Shown here: piece by piece, positions 34,299 through 44,419 of the stretch
How positions within the stretch are numbered: position 1 is the stretch's first letter
How the letters are laid out: each line of letters opens with the position of its first letter
Assembly (NCBI RefSeq): GCF_029360705.1
Contig: NZ_JARKMX010000008.1
Span: 2,038,202-2,102,201 of the forward strand
Origin: Paraflavitalea pollutisoli
GTDB lineage: Bacteria > Bacteroidota > Bacteroidia > Chitinophagales > Chitinophagaceae
Direction of reading: 5' to 3'
Length of the DNA stretch: 64,000 nt
The notes under the pieces: generated by a model
The model's input: only the letters and a program-made list of their open reading frames with translations
Databases searched by the model: none
Told to the model about the DNA's origin: nothing
Position numbers and translations under genes: made by a program

Positions 34299-35528
34299 TC
34301 AGTGTACGACGGGCGTCGATCTTTTGGCAAGGATGATGACGACTATCACCAGGGCACTCAATATGCCGTAGCTGAGCGCCAGGTGCATGCCATCGCTGGC
34401 CGGGAACACATTGATGATGCCGTAACTAAGACCGGATACACACAGGAAAACGAATCCTCCGGTGAGACCGCTCGCAACCCCTGCGTTTTTGGGAAAGCGG
34501 GTCATGCTGAAGGTCATGTAATTGTTGAAGGTGAAGCCAGCCCCTACATGCACCGCGAACGCAAAGAGCACCAGTGCATAAATGTTATCGAAATAACGCA
34601 CCGTAGGGATCATGATCAATACCAGCAGCGCCTGCAAGGTGATATTGACGCCCAGTTTACGGAAGAAAGGGATGTGAATAACGGCTTTGCTGATAAAGCC
34701 ACCCACCATCCAGGCAAGGCCCAGGATGAGCGAACAATACCCCGTGGTCACCGCATCGAACTGCAGGTGGTGCTCGATGATGAAGGGGGCTGTCATGTTG
34801 GCTACCATCACCATCGCATACGACAAACCCATCAGGGCAATGCCGAGTACGAAGGGCAGGTGCGTGATCATTTCCCGGTAGACATTCATTACGCGCTTTA
34901 GCTTGAAGGGGCTGCGCTGGGGCAGGGTTTCGCCGCTGAACAGGTATTCAGCTATGCAGAGCAAACCGCCCAGTACGGCGAGGAACCAGAAGTTGGCGCG
35001 CCATCCGTACAGCGTTTGCAGGTACCCTCCTACAAAAGGCGCGATGATGGGGCCCGTGGACCAGATGATCGAAAACATGCCCAGGTAGTTCTTCAGCTTG
35101 TCGCCTGTGTAGAGATCAACAAAGAAGGCACGTTTGCCCGCTACGACAAAGCCTACCGTAACGCCCTGTATGACGCGCATGGCGTAGATCATTTCGATGC
35201 TGTGGGTCATGGCCGCGGTGATGCTGGCCAGGGTAAAGACGGCCAGGGAAGCCAGGCTGCTGTTGTAGCGACCATAGCTATCCAGTATGCTGCCAATGAA
35301 CAACTGGCTAAGGCCGTAACTGATGAGAAAAATGGTGATGGTGAATTGCACCTGGACCGGACCTACCTGCAGGTCGGTGGCCATGCCTGGCAGGGAGGGC
35401 AGGTAAATATCGGTAGCAAATCCTGAAAGGGGCAATAACGCAAAAGCGAGGAAATTGGCTATACCACTGTTCTGTGGTTTAATGTGCTTGGCCCATTGCC
35501 CGGGGACCAACGTACTGGACGAATTCAT
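34299..35528 (-). CDS. MFS drug exporter, Bcr/CflA type
   Basis: The open frame extends to a TTG at 35546; the ATG at 35528 (MNSSSTLVPG) is the better start, giving about 409 residues. Twelve membrane segments are expected. The Bcr/CflA pattern is seen in LLPLSGFATDIYLPSLPGMA at the first helix, and in the loop after helix 2 (GSILDSYGRYNSS), though the usual Arg/Lys-rich loop signature is degenerate. A proton-driven efflux role for small toxic molecules is inferred from family. It is divergent from the deacetylase gene. Confidence 0.9.
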   Translation of the reverse strand: MNSSSTLVPGQWAKHIKPQNSGIANFLAFALLPLSGFATDIYLPSLPGMATDLQVGPVQVQFTITIFLISYGLSQLFIGSILDSYGRYNSSLASLAVFTLASITAAMTHSIEMIYAMRVIQGVTVGFVVAGKRAFFVDLYTGDKLKNYLGMFSIIWSTGPIIAPFVGGYLQTLYGWRANFWFLAVLGGLLCIAEYLFSGETLPQRSPFKLKRVMNVYREMITHLPFVLGIALMGLSYAMVMVANMTAPFIIEHHLQFDAVTTGYCSLILGLAWMVGGFISKAVIHIPFFRKLGVNITLQALLVLIMIPTVRYFDNIYALVLFAFAVHVGAGFTFNNYMTFSMTRFPKNAGVASGLTGGFVFLCVSGLSYGIINVFPASDGMHLALSYGILSALVIVVIILAKRSTPVVH

Positions 35529-35797
35529 CTTGCAAAATTCGCACAAGTCAAAAGTGCATCCATTACAGAATTCAAGCAGATTATTATAAAATTCAAATAA
35601 TGAGTGAAAGTTGGCGAAGGATAGTCGCGAAGCGGTTCACCGGATTGCATAACAGGGCAGGTGGGGGAATTGTTCGATGTCGTATAGCAGCGTATCAGTA
35701 CCGGCGACAAGGTTTAGGGCTTTCAGCGTGCCTGGCGCGGAAGAAGACATGGAAGTACCGTGAATTTGTTACAACTTTAAGCAAACTAACTTGTCCT

Positions 35798-36655
35798 ATG
35801 CGCAAATACTTGCTTGCCCTCCTTGCGAATGCCTTGCTGTTGCTGTCGCTGTCCTGCACTGCCCAGGAGTCACCCATTCGCCTGATCGTGCGGGGCGATG
35901 ATATGGGATTCAGTCACAGCGGCAACCTGGCGTTGATCAAATGTTTTAAAGAAGGGATCGAGCGGTCGATTGAAGTGATCGTTCCGTCGCCCTGGTTTCC
36001 GGAGGCAGTCAAGCTACTGGCGGAGCATCCCACGGTGGACGTGGGCATTCACCTGGCGCTGACCAGCGAGTGGGACAATGTGAAATGGCGGCCGCTGACG
36101 TATGCACCCAGCCTGACCGATTCCAGCGGTTATTTTTACCCCAAGATATGGGCGGATGCAAAATATCCCAACGGTGCTTTGCTACAACATGCCTGGCAGC
36201 TGGGGGAGGTAGAAAAGGAATTCCGGGCACAGATAGAACTGGCCTTGAAGAAGATCCCACGTATCAGTCATATTTCGGCCCATATGGGCTGTACGTATAT
36301 GTCGCCCGAGGTGTCGGCGTTGGCGAAAAAGCTGGCCAGGGAATATGGTATCGATATCGACCTGGAGGCACTGGGGGTAAAGGGCGTGAACTTTATCGGT
36401 GCGCATGGCACGCTCGCCGAAAAGAAGAAAAGCTTTAGTGCGATGCTGCAATCCCTGCAACCCGGCGGCACTTATATGTTTCTCGAGCATCCCGGGCTGA
36501 ATGATGCAGAACTACAAGCGATCCATCATATTGGCTATGAAAATGTGGCGGCCGACCGGCAAGGCGTGACCGATCTCTGGACCGATCCTGCCATCAAAGC
36601 TTTGATCCGGGAGCGGAAGATTCAACTGATCAGTTATGCAGATCTGAAGCGGTGA
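35798..36655 (+). CDS. ChbG/YdjC-family carbohydrate deacetylase, secreted
   Basis: An upstream in-frame extension to 35600 exists, but the ATG at 35798 gives a signal peptide (MRKYLLALLANALLLLSLSC), possibly a lipoprotein at that Cys, and 285 residues. The family metal site is visible: Asp pair in RGDDMG (about 31), His in GIHLALTSEW (about 83) and His in SHISAHMG (about 150). These enzymes remove acetyl groups from amino-sugar oligosaccharides. No sugar-related neighbours help to define the substrate. Confidence 0.88.
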   Translation: MRKYLLALLANALLLLSLSCTAQESPIRLIVRGDDMGFSHSGNLALIKCFKEGIERSIEVIVPSPWFPEAVKLLAEHPTVDVGIHLALTSEWDNVKWRPLTYAPSLTDSSGYFYPKIWADAKYPNGALLQHAWQLGEVEKEFRAQIELALKKIPRISHISAHMGCTYMSPEVSALAKKLAREYGIDIDLEALGVKGVNFIGAHGTLAEKKKSFSAMLQSLQPGGTYMFLEHPGLNDAELQAIHHIGYENVAADRQGVTDLWTDPAIKALIRERKIQLISYADLKR

Positions 36656-36726
36656 GTTAGCAAGTACTGGTTACGTGGTCGCAACATGAACCCAGCTGGG
36701 CAGCACTACGAGTAGCATCAAAACAA

Positions 36727-36765
36727 CAAAGGAGCATTAGCCGTTTCAAGGTCAATGCTCCTTTG
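36727..36765. terminator. Hairpin between convergent genes
   Basis: The 12-bp stem CAAAGGAGCATT (36727-36738) pairs with AATGCTCCTTTG (36754-36765), loop 15 nt. The minus-strand side is followed by a moderately T-rich tract (TTGTTTTGATG), the plus side is not, so it may mainly stop the minus-strand exporter transcript. Confidence 0.6.
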
Positions 36766-36785
36766 TGCTATCTGCAATTCTGGCG

Positions 36786-38066
36786 TTAATGAAGCGGCGT
36801 GTTGGAGGCTCCTCCGCTTCCCGCCAGGAATTCGGCATATTCCGGATGTGTTTTTTTCTCGCGGCCAAGCACGTACCGGGTGATGATGACGCTCAGCAAC
36901 ATGCAGAAGGCACCAATGAGAAAGTGGATGCCAGGCATTTTGAAGGGCGCTTTGGGTGACGTAAAATAGTCGAAAGTACCATTCATGACGATGGGCCCGA
37001 AGATGGTGGTGAGACTCATGAGGCTGGTGAGGCCGCCCTGCAATTCGCCCTGCTGGCTCGATGGTACGTGTCCCGATATGACAGCCTGCAAGGAAGGACC
37101 GCAGATTCCGCCGAGACAGTAAGGAATGAGAAAGGCAAACATCATCCAGGTTTCGGAAGCAAAGGCGAACAGCACTAATCCGACGGTATACAATATTAAC
37201 CCAAGATAAATGCTTTTCTCGTTGCCCAGTTTAGGATTGATGACACGGGTTAATCCACCCTGCACAGCTCCCACCAATACGCCTACCACGGCCAGTGAAA
37301 TGCCGATCATGCCTTCGCTCCAACCGAAGCGGTACATGGTAAAGAAGTTCCAGTTGGATTGTACTGCTTGTCCGCCCAGGTAGATCAGGAAGAAGCTGAA
37401 GGCGAGTCCACCAATCTCGGGATGCTGGAACAAGAATTTGAGCGATCCGACGGGATTGGCCCGTTTCCATTCAAAGGCACGACGATTTTCCTTTTTCAAT
37501 GATTCTGGCAGGTAGAAATATCCGTAGGCACAATTGAGCAGACAAAGCACGGCAGCTGCATAGAACGGCGCCCGCATGCCCCAATTGGCCAACAAGCCGC
37601 CGAGCGCGGGGCCCAGTACGAAGCCCAGTCCGAATGCAGCACCAATCAAACCAAAATTCTTGGCGCGGGTCGTTTCGTCGTGGCTAATGTCGGCGATATA
37701 AGCAGTTGCCGTAGTGAAGCTGGCGCCGGTAATGCCGGCAATGATCCGACCGACAAACAACCACTCATACGTGGGCGCGAAAGCCAGGATGATGTAATCG
37801 ATGCCAAAGCCGAGCAGCGAAAGCAGCAATACGGGCCTGCGGCCATATTTATCGCTCAGGTTGCCAATGACGGGCGCAAACAGGAATTGCGTGATCGCAA
37901 ATGCCGAGAGCAGGTAAGCGCCATAAGTACTGGCTTCGTTGACGGGAATGCCTTTCAGGTGAACGATCAGATCCGCCATGACGGGAATGATCAATCCCCA
38001 TCCCATGACGTCGATCAGCAAGGTGATAAAAATAAATCCGATCGCAGATTTGTTTGCAGTGGCCAT
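36786..38066 (-). CDS. MFS exporter, TetA/TCR type
   Basis: The ATG at 38066 ([30 protein letters not shown]) is preferred to the GTG at 38105, giving about 426 residues with twelve membrane segments. The TetA-type signature [14 protein letters not shown] follows helix 2 (about 75), and the Asp in helix 1 (LLIDVMG) is as in tetracycline exporters. In Bacteroidota this family is common and mostly of unknown substrate; tetracycline resistance should not be assumed. It lies 126 bp behind the MscS gene on the same strand. Confidence 0.9.
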   Translation of the reverse strand: MATANKSAIGFIFITLLIDVMGWGLIIPVMADLIVHLKGIPVNEASTYGAYLLSAFAITQFLFAPVIGNLSDKYGRRPVLLLSLLGFGIDYIILAFAPTYEWLFVGRIIAGITGASFTTATAYIADISHDETTRAKNFGLIGAAFGLGFVLGPALGGLLANWGMRAPFYAAAVLCLLNCAYGYFYLPESLKKENRRAFEWKRANPVGSLKFLFQHPEIGGLAFSFFLIYLGGQAVQSNWNFFTMYRFGWSEGMIGISLAVVGVLVGAVQGGLTRVINPKLGNEKSIYLGLILYTVGLVLFAFASETWMMFAFLIPYCLGGICGPSLQAVISGHVPSSQQGELQGGLTSLMSLTTIFGPIVMNGTFDYFTSPKAPFKMPGIHFLIGAFCMLLSVIITRYVLGREKKTHPEYAEFLAGSGGASNTPLH

Positions 38067-38192
38067 ACTGTTGTGTTGTGTGTTTTGATCCGGGTAATAT
38101 GCCACAAACTTACTGCGAAACCGCCAAAGGCCACGGGAGGAATTACGGCCTTTTACCGGGCGAAATGCGACGTTGACCGGGGAGAACTGTTT

Positions 38193-40673
38193 TTACTCGC
38201 TTCGCGTCGGCGGCATTTCTTTGCCAGGCGGTGTAATGATGTGCAAATCTCTTTGCGGGAAGGGGATCACGATACCTGCTTGCTTGAATGCCTCATCCAC
38301 CTGAGTAATGACAGCGCTGCGCAATTGGAGAAATTGTTTGATGTTACCTGTCCAGAAGTAGAGATCAAACGAAATACCACTATCCCCAAATTCTTTCACG
38401 GATACCACTGGCTCGGGTGTACGGAGGATTTCATCGTTGGCCAACAAAGTCTCTTCAAGGAGTTGTTTAGCGACCTTGAGATTGGTGCCATAAGGAACGC
38501 TGATAACGACATTCAGCCGACGGCGGTTGTTGGCCATGGTCCAGTTGACCAAGTGATTGCTGAGCAGATCGCCATTAGGTACTACGAGACAGGCTCCTTC
38601 TACCAGGTTCACTACACTGCTTCTGAAACCAATGGATTTCATGGTACCGAGTTTGCCATTCACTTCTATGATATCGCCCACATTGACGGGCTTTTCGAAA
38701 GCAATGATCAAACCACTGACCAGGTTACTGACGAGGCCCTGCAAACCGAGTCCGATACCCACCCCCAGTGCGCCTAATACGAGCGTTAATTTATCCATGG
38801 GTATACCGGCAGCAGCAAAAGCGAGCCAAATACCCAGGGTTAGAATAAAGATCCTGATGAGCAGTAACCAGCTACCTGCGCCTGCCTTGCGGGCCTGTGC
38901 ATTTTTGCGACGCTGATCACCAGGTTCGCCTGCAAAAAAGGAGATGATCTGGGAGAGAATAGTGGCGACCGCTAAGATTACAATGAAGATAAACAAGCTA
39001 TTGATGGTAAAGGTATAGCTCCCTACCGTACGATCGGCATTGAGAAACTCCATAAATGGTGTGGCTGCCTGCTGGAAGAAATAAAAATTCCTGCCTACCA
39101 GAATAATCCAGCCGATCACCAGGAATATATAAAAGAACGTCGGCACCTGTTCTCCTACCTTCTGGAAATCGATATAGAAAAATTTCCTGTCGGGATGTTT
39201 GTATACGGCTGCGATGATCCCCAATCCTTCGTTGATGAGCCTTACGGTCCATAAGAAAAGTATGGCAATGACCAGGCCGCTATAACCACTCACGAACATG
39301 GTCTTGGACAGGTTAAGCCGGCCGAAGACATTCAAGAGGGCAGCCGCTAATTCGATGAATACGACAAATCCGATGAAATACAGGATATTCCTTTCTTTCA
39401 ATTCATTTCGACGCTTACTTTTCAACAGGTAAATACCGTAGGCAGCACCTCCCGTCGACACCAGCAGCATCCACCAGCGTTCGCTTCTGGAAAACTGCAA
39501 TAACATATTGGTGAGACCGGCCAGGATGAACAAGCTTACCATAATGACCCAAAACCACATCCAGAAACCTGCTATATGCCGAAAGAAGATAACAGCCAGG
39601 CAAATAGCAGTTATCAGCCATAGACAAAAGCTAAAAATAAATGGCGGCTGTAAAAAGATGAACTGAAAGATACTGACGGTCATTACTATCGCAGACAGTA
39701 AGGGATACCGTAGTACCAATTCACCCCGCGATGAAGCCTGAAACTCTTCTTTTTCATTTTCCCATCGGTGTTTCAGGGTAAATAAAAAATACCAGGACGC
39801 CATGATCAACAACAATAGTATCAGGATCCGCCCTTTATAATCGGCCAGGTAATAGGCCAGCGCCAATTTCTCCTTGGCAAGGGACAGGTCCATAACCTGG
39901 GAAAAAGTCCAATGTTTTTCCGGCTTTTCCCAGAGATAGGCAAACTCCTTGTCGAGCAGACTGGCAGTATGTGTTTTTCGCAGTAGTTCGACTTCCTCGT
40001 AACGGCTGCGGACATCAAATGCAATGAGGTCAAATTCTGTCTGCAGCTGGGTGGCTGGGCCGATCGATGCACGCAACATCGAATCCGCGGGTCCAAGTTC
40101 CTTACCCACCACAACGATCTTGGCAACAAACTGCATCGCGGCCATGGAATCGAGTGGAAAAGTATAAATGGAAGAATCTCCTGTCAGGGAATCGATGCGT
40201 GTGATGAAATCTGAAATGATGGTAATATGCCTGCTCAACTCAACCCGCTGCGAATTTATTTTGACCAATAACTCATTTAAAATTGATGAGGTTACTGCCA
40301 GGTTACGGGTCGTGTACTCCGACCCCTTATTGACGAAGATGCCCTGTTGCAGCACTTGCAATTCTTCCCGGATCTCCGTCAGCTCGTGCCGGTATTCGAG
40401 GGTATCGGGCGCTTTGCGGAGGTATAGCTTGCTCCGTTCGCCGGTATAGCGCAGTTCCTGCAAGGTACTCAATTGCCTCACCCCCATTTTGTCGCTGCCA
40501 TAGCGCTGCAGGTATACAAACGATTCCTTCTTTACAGCCTGGCGCAATTTCTCCAGCTTGCTGGTATCCTTGCGGGGTAAAGCGGGCAGGGAATCGGACT
40601 GTTGAGCATAACCGCTCAGAGAAACCAAGAGTAACCCTATAGCAGTAAACAATTTGGGATAGAAAGGGAACAT
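38193..40673 (-). CDS. Large MscS-type mechanosensitive channel
   Basis: An 826-residue protein with signal peptide (LLLVSLSGYAQQ), a periplasmic helical region (about 30-260), about eleven membrane segments and a C-terminal MscS module (about 590-805). The pore helix is Gly/Ala-rich (LGALGVGIGLGLQGLVSNLVSG), followed by the beta domain (FEKPVNVGDIIEVNG, RSSVVNLVEGACLVVPNGDLL). It should open on membrane tension and release solutes. The gene is the last of a three-gene run with 12 bp between it and the gene upstream. Confidence 0.92.
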   Translation of the reverse strand: MFPFYPKLFTAIGLLLVSLSGYAQQSDSLPALPRKDTSKLEKLRQAVKKESFVYLQRYGSDKMGVRQLSTLQELRYTGERSKLYLRKAPDTLEYRHELTEIREELQVLQQGIFVNKGSEYTTRNLAVTSSILNELLVKINSQRVELSRHITIISDFITRIDSLTGDSSIYTFPLDSMAAMQFVAKIVVVGKELGPADSMLRASIGPATQLQTEFDLIAFDVRSRYEEVELLRKTHTASLLDKEFAYLWEKPEKHWTFSQVMDLSLAKEKLALAYYLADYKGRILILLLLIMASWYFLFTLKHRWENEKEEFQASSRGELVLRYPLLSAIVMTVSIFQFIFLQPPFIFSFCLWLITAICLAVIFFRHIAGFWMWFWVIMVSLFILAGLTNMLLQFSRSERWWMLLVSTGGAAYGIYLLKSKRRNELKERNILYFIGFVVFIELAAALLNVFGRLNLSKTMFVSGYSGLVIAILFLWTVRLINEGLGIIAAVYKHPDRKFFYIDFQKVGEQVPTFFYIFLVIGWIILVGRNFYFFQQAATPFMEFLNADRTVGSYTFTINSLFIFIVILAVATILSQIISFFAGEPGDQRRKNAQARKAGAGSWLLLIRIFILTLGIWLAFAAAGIPMDKLTLVLGALGVGIGLGLQGLVSNLVSGLIIAFEKPVNVGDIIEVNGKLGTMKSIGFRSSVVNLVEGACLVVPNGDLLSNHLVNWTMANNRRRLNVVISVPYGTNLKVAKQLLEETLLANDEILRTPEPVVSVKEFGDSGISFDLYFWTGNIKQFLQLRSAVITQVDEAFKQAGIVIPFPQRDLHIITPPGKEMPPTRSE

Positions 40674-40685
40674 GCAGGTTGGATG

Positions 40686-41534
40686 TTATTTTGTATACAA
40701 CGGCGAACGCTTCAGCAGGTACTCCAGGGTGTTTTTGTAAGCGTCCTGTGTATTCCAGAAAGATGTCCTATCCTGCGTGTATACCGTGGTTCCTTTATCG
40801 TTGTAAATATTCAGGTTGAGGTTGGTCGAATAATTCTGCGTAGCCGTACCGTAGGAATAATTATTGTATGTTTTTTTCTGCTTGTCATCCTTGTCGTCCT
40901 CTTTTCGGGTGCTGGAGCCGGAGTTGGACTGGTAGGTTGTCTGGGTAGTTTTATTCATCGTGACCGTTCCTTCTACTACATATTCAACACCCAGGATATT
41001 ACAAATATCGTCCATCGTAAATCCTTTGATCGATTCCTTATTAACGCCTCCTTTGATCAGCAGCGCATTGGTTGTACGTGGATTGAGGACCTCAAATATC
41101 CCAGCGTGTTTACTCATAAAGGAGAAGGTCTCATTTTGTACCTGCTCGCTGATGGCTTCATCCGCCGCCTGGCCATCACGTATAAAACTGAAAGGGAGAA
41201 TGGCCACCTTGTTGTGGTGATCGCCCAAACCAGGTCCACTGGCAGGGGTATTGCCCGGAGCCGGTTGGCTTTTTGATTCCGAAGGCAGGGCTGGCTTATT
41301 ATATACTTCTATGCGGCCACTTGAATAAGTGATCTTAAGAATATCCGATTTCTTGATGTTGTAGACCAGGGTTTCACCCGCGTAGGAAAATTCGACTTCT
41401 GCGTCATTGATCTTTAACACTTTGCCGGTCAGTTCTTCACCGTTAAGTTTCAGGATCACATCATTCTTAGCTGGTTGTGCCCACGCACAAAGGGATACAG
41501 TCAACATCAGGAAAAAAGAAAGGAGCTTTTTCAT
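40686..41534 (-). CDS. Secreted protein of unknown function, LPF motif
   Basis: The ATG at 41534 (MKKLLSFFLMLTVSLCAWAQ) gives a clear signal peptide and 282 residues; an upstream extension to 41582 overlaps the previous gene and is unlikely. A small beta region (about 20-75) resembles domains that read a residue-level response to a ligand (ILKLNGEELTGKVLKI). A second region begins KVAILPFSFIRDG (about 115), like CsgG/TolB-type domains that start with an LPF motif. A Lys/Asp-rich low-complexity linker lies near 210-225. Its function is unknown; the neighbours suggest an envelope role. Confidence 0.75.
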   Translation of the reverse strand: MKKLLSFFLMLTVSLCAWAQPAKNDVILKLNGEELTGKVLKINDAEVEFSYAGETLVYNIKKSDILKITYSSGRIEVYNKPALPSESKSQPAPGNTPASGPGLGDHHNKVAILPFSFIRDGQAADEAISEQVQNETFSFMSKHAGIFEVLNPRTTNALLIKGGVNKESIKGFTMDDICNILGVEYVVEGTVTMNKTTQTTYQSNSGSSTRKEDDKDDKQKKTYNNYSYGTATQNYSTNLNLNIYNDKGTTVYTQDRTSFWNTQDAYKNTLEYLLKRSPLYTK

Positions 41535-41578
41535 AATTTTCAGTTTGTTAAAAGGACGTATTAATAAAGTTACAGATT

Positions 41579-42619
41579 TCATGGTATTCCGACCTTACGG
41601 GTAAGGTTATTAAACCCTTCTTCCATCCATTTGGGTGCCCGCAGACGATACCCCGCGGAAATATGAAAGATCGCATAATCGTCCCTTGTACCTGCGCTGG
41701 TATGCTGTTGACGGTAACTCGCATTCTGCCAGTTAAGGTATGCACCGGCAAAAAAGCGGGGACCATTGTAGCCAATTCCTGCCCTTCCATCAAAGCGGAA
41801 TAACAGGTTATCCTGCTTACCTTTTAAAGTTTCAGTGCTGGAGCGTGATACAATATTGCTGTGGAGGTAACCAAGGTTGGGTGTGAGCCCCAGAGAGGCA
41901 TACCATTGCCGGGCCACGACGAGCGTATAGTGATATCCTGCGCCCAATAACAACTCGAGGTTCTTTGACTTTTGGGTAAAGCCATTGGGGCTGATCTCCG
42001 ATTGGTCGTCGGTGATATAATAGCGATACAGCAACTGTGGAATAAAACTGCCGGCGCTTTTCAACTGCCGTTCGGACTGAAATGCCACGGCACTGACAGA
42101 AAACTGCGGATTGAAGTTATAAGCGGTGGCGCCTTTGTATTGCGTGAATACCAGGTCGGGGATTTGTATATAGGGTTTGCCGGGTGACCAGGTGGGATCG
42201 AAATCGCCTGTATTTTCGAGGTAGAAGCCTTTGGTTCGCTTGTACGCCAATTCCTGTAACCAGTGACGGAATACAAAACTGGCAGACAATCCCGTGCTGG
42301 TCGTCTTCCCCTTTTCTTGGTCGTCGTTATTGGCGGGCAGAAACCTGGGTACAAAACTGACTCCTATATCTATAAATCGATACGTAAACCCCAGGCGGGT
42401 ATTGCTGGCGGCATTGGGACTTAACCGAATGTTGGAGGTGGGGGTAGTAACGCCCAATTTTTCTGCGTCGGAGCTTTGGGTGAGTTTGAAGGTCATGAAT
42501 GGTTCCATCCTTTCGATCTTCGATGGTCTGTTTTGTGGCTGCAACGTATCTGCCGGGCCCGATTGCCCCAGCGCGTTGTTGCCAAAAAACATAAAAAGGA
42601 TGAGGCCGCAGTAGTTCAT
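41579..42619 (-). CDS. DUF4421-family outer-membrane barrel
   Basis: A 346-residue protein with a short signal peptide (LILFMFFGNNALGQ) and alternating beta strands, including RLGFTYRFIDIGVSFVPRF near 75. It looks like an outer-membrane barrel of the DUF4421 type; the family has no assigned function. It is the first gene of a three-gene run (gap 44 bp to the next) ending with the MscS channel. The 246 bp between it and the divergent GAPDH gene should hold both promoters. Confidence 0.8.
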   Translation of the reverse strand: MNYCGLILFMFFGNNALGQSGPADTLQPQNRPSKIERMEPFMTFKLTQSSDAEKLGVTTPTSNIRLSPNAASNTRLGFTYRFIDIGVSFVPRFLPANNDDQEKGKTTSTGLSASFVFRHWLQELAYKRTKGFYLENTGDFDPTWSPGKPYIQIPDLVFTQYKGATAYNFNPQFSVSAVAFQSERQLKSAGSFIPQLLYRYYITDDQSEISPNGFTQKSKNLELLLGAGYHYTLVVARQWYASLGLTPNLGYLHSNIVSRSSTETLKGKQDNLLFRFDGRAGIGYNGPRFFAGAYLNWQNASYRQQHTSAGTRDDYAIFHISAGYRLRAPKWMEEGFNNLTRKVGIP

Positions 42620-42865
42620 ATTGTAAATTAAATACTTATTGCTTTCTACCCCTATTTTTAATGCGTTAAGTTTAAATTATCCCCAATTCCATGACAATCT
42701 ATTAAACACGGCCTTTCTCGCCCTGTCATCACCAACAATTTATAGCAGTAATACTATAAAAACCAAGCCCTGTAATTTATACAAACCTTGGCCGAAATAG
42801 TACATTTTATGTCCTAACCGACAGCCTGGCTGTTGGCTACCTTTAGGTGGAAATAAAAAATTATT

Positions 42866-43849
42866 ATGAAGAAGGTAGCTATCAACGGATTTGGCCGTAT
42901 CGGACGGATGACACTCAGGGCTTTTCAAAACAAGACGGATGTACAGGTTGTGGCGGTCAACGACCTCACCGACCTGGAGACGCTCGCTCATCTATTAAAA
43001 TACGACAGTGCCCATGGAAAATTTCCCGGCACCGTGCAGCAGGAAGCGGGCCATTTGGTGGTGAATGGTAGGGCCATTCAATTCCTGTCGGAGAAGGATC
43101 CCCTTCAATTGCCCTGGAAGGCGCTGGGCATCGATGTGGTGATCGAGTCGACCGGGCGGTTTACGGAACGCGCCAAGGCGGAAGCCCATATCGCGGCCGG
43201 TGCCGGCAAAGTATTGATCACGGCACCAGCGACCGGTGGTGTGAAGACGATCGTACATGGCATCAACAACGAACTGATCAAAGGTGACGACAATATTTAC
43301 TCTACCGCGTCCTGTACGACAGGCGGCATTGCACCCGTGTTGTACATCCTTGACCGGGAGTTTGGCATCGAAAGCGGCTTCATGAGTACGGTACATGCGT
43401 TTACTGCCGACCAGCAATTGCAGGATGCACCCCACCGCGACCTGCGCCGGGCACGGGCAGCCACCCACTCTATTATCCCCACGACGACCGGCGCAGCAAA
43501 AGCCATCGGGGATGTATTGCCCAATCTGAAAGGCAAGATGGATGGTTTCAGTTACCGCGTACCGGTGATCGATGGATCGATCGCCGACATTACCGTCAAT
43601 CTGCATAAGCCGGTCACCGTGGAGGCCCTGAACCAGTTGTTCCGGACCTATGCGGACGGCCCTTTACAAGGTGTTCTCGAATACACGGAAGAACCATTGG
43701 TATCGGCCGACATATTGGGCAATACCCATTCTTCTATCGTAGATGGCAAGCTGACCCGCGTTATTGGGCAGACCGTCAAGGTCGTAGCGTGGTATGACAA
43801 TGAGATGGGCATCTCTAACCGCATCTCCGAACTGGTGAGTCAACTCTAA
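42866..43849 (+). CDS. Glyceraldehyde-3-phosphate dehydrogenase, type I, with altered motif
   Basis: A 327-residue enzyme with the N-terminal NAD-binding motif GFGRIGR (about 8-14) and the active-site Cys150 and His177 (STVHAFT). It converts glyceraldehyde-3-phosphate to 1,3-bisphosphoglycerate in glycolysis. The normally near-invariant Asn of the S-C-T-T-N motif is Gly (SCTTGG, residue 153). The other catalytic segments (APHRDLRRARAA, WYDNEMGISNRI) are intact, so it is probably active or a specialised paralogue. It is monocistronic; a second, canonical copy would be expected elsewhere in the genome. Confidence 0.92.
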   Translation: MKKVAINGFGRIGRMTLRAFQNKTDVQVVAVNDLTDLETLAHLLKYDSAHGKFPGTVQQEAGHLVVNGRAIQFLSEKDPLQLPWKALGIDVVIESTGRFTERAKAEAHIAAGAGKVLITAPATGGVKTIVHGINNELIKGDDNIYSTASCTTGGIAPVLYILDREFGIESGFMSTVHAFTADQQLQDAPHRDLRRARAATHSIIPTTTGAAKAIGDVLPNLKGKMDGFSYRVPVIDGSIADITVNLHKPVTVEALNQLFRTYADGPLQGVLEYTEEPLVSADILGNTHSSIVDGKLTRVIGQTVKVVAWYDNEMGISNRISELVSQL

Positions 43850-43869
43850 AAGCCGGTTGCCCGGCATAG

Positions 43870-44112
43870 ATTTGTAGAAATGCATCCCATGGCATGACGC
43901 CAGCGAAATACCTGGAAAAGATGCGCCTAGATGCTGCCCATCGTTTTTTGTCGGAGACCGATCTGGGGTTGAAACAGATTGCGCTCAAATGTGGACTCGG
44001 TGGTATGGTATATATGCGGCGTGTATTTCTGCGGTATTTAAAGATCACTCCCAAGTTTTACCGCAACAGCTTCAGAACCTCCCTGGAACAGGAACCGTCG
44101 ATGGGCAACTGA
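43870..44112 (+). pseudogene. Remnant of an AraC-family (GlxA-like) regulator
   Basis: Only the C-terminal end of the double helix-turn-helix remains: MTPAKYLEKMRLDAAHRFL, then ETDLGLKQIALKCGLGG and MRRVFLRYLKITPKFYRNSF. In intact proteins about 250 residues precede this. A TAG lies in frame at 43867, just upstream. The stop of GAPDH is only 20 bp away, so a deletion fused the two. A short free-standing DNA-binding peptide is possible but unlikely. Confidence 0.75.
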
Positions 44113-44292
44113 CCGGACTGCGAACCGAACAGTTCAGGACAGTTGAGAGCCTGTCACCACCCTCCTTTTCTGGCTGCATTGTTCCGGGAACGTTTGCGTA
44201 AATCCGGCCATGCCCGGCTCTCCCCGAAATAGGAAAATAATCCATCTTTTAGGTGAAATATGGCATTTTCTACTGGCACACTCCCAGCGTAA

Positions 44293-44322
44293 TTTGACCA
44301 CGCGATTCACCCTATACTTTTC
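44293..44322 (+). promoter_or_regulatory. Candidate promoter for the second sigma factor gene
   Basis: TTTG (44293-44296) and TACTTTTC (44315-44322) are separated by 18 bp. This is close to the Bacteroidota pattern TTTG-N19-TAnnTTTG, with one mismatch in the -7 box and a slightly short spacer. It lies about 100 bp before the gene. The rest of the 307-bp gap (44113-44419) shows nothing else I can support. Confidence 0.3.
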
Positions 44323-44419
44323 TGAGCCGCGGTGATTGCCTGACTGTGTGAAAAAAGAGCTCTTCTCCGGAATGTATCTGGTGATCGTTATTGACTGCAA
44401 AGCCATAACTAACTGACGG

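Noticed and set aside
36786-38066. TetA-type exporter as a tetracycline resistance gene
   Set aside because: Many family members in this phylum have other or unknown substrates; no mobile element or regulator of the TetR type is next to it.
37680-38777. 365-codon plus-strand frame across the exporter and MscS genes
   Set aside because: Spans parts of two well-supported minus-strand genes and shows no family features.
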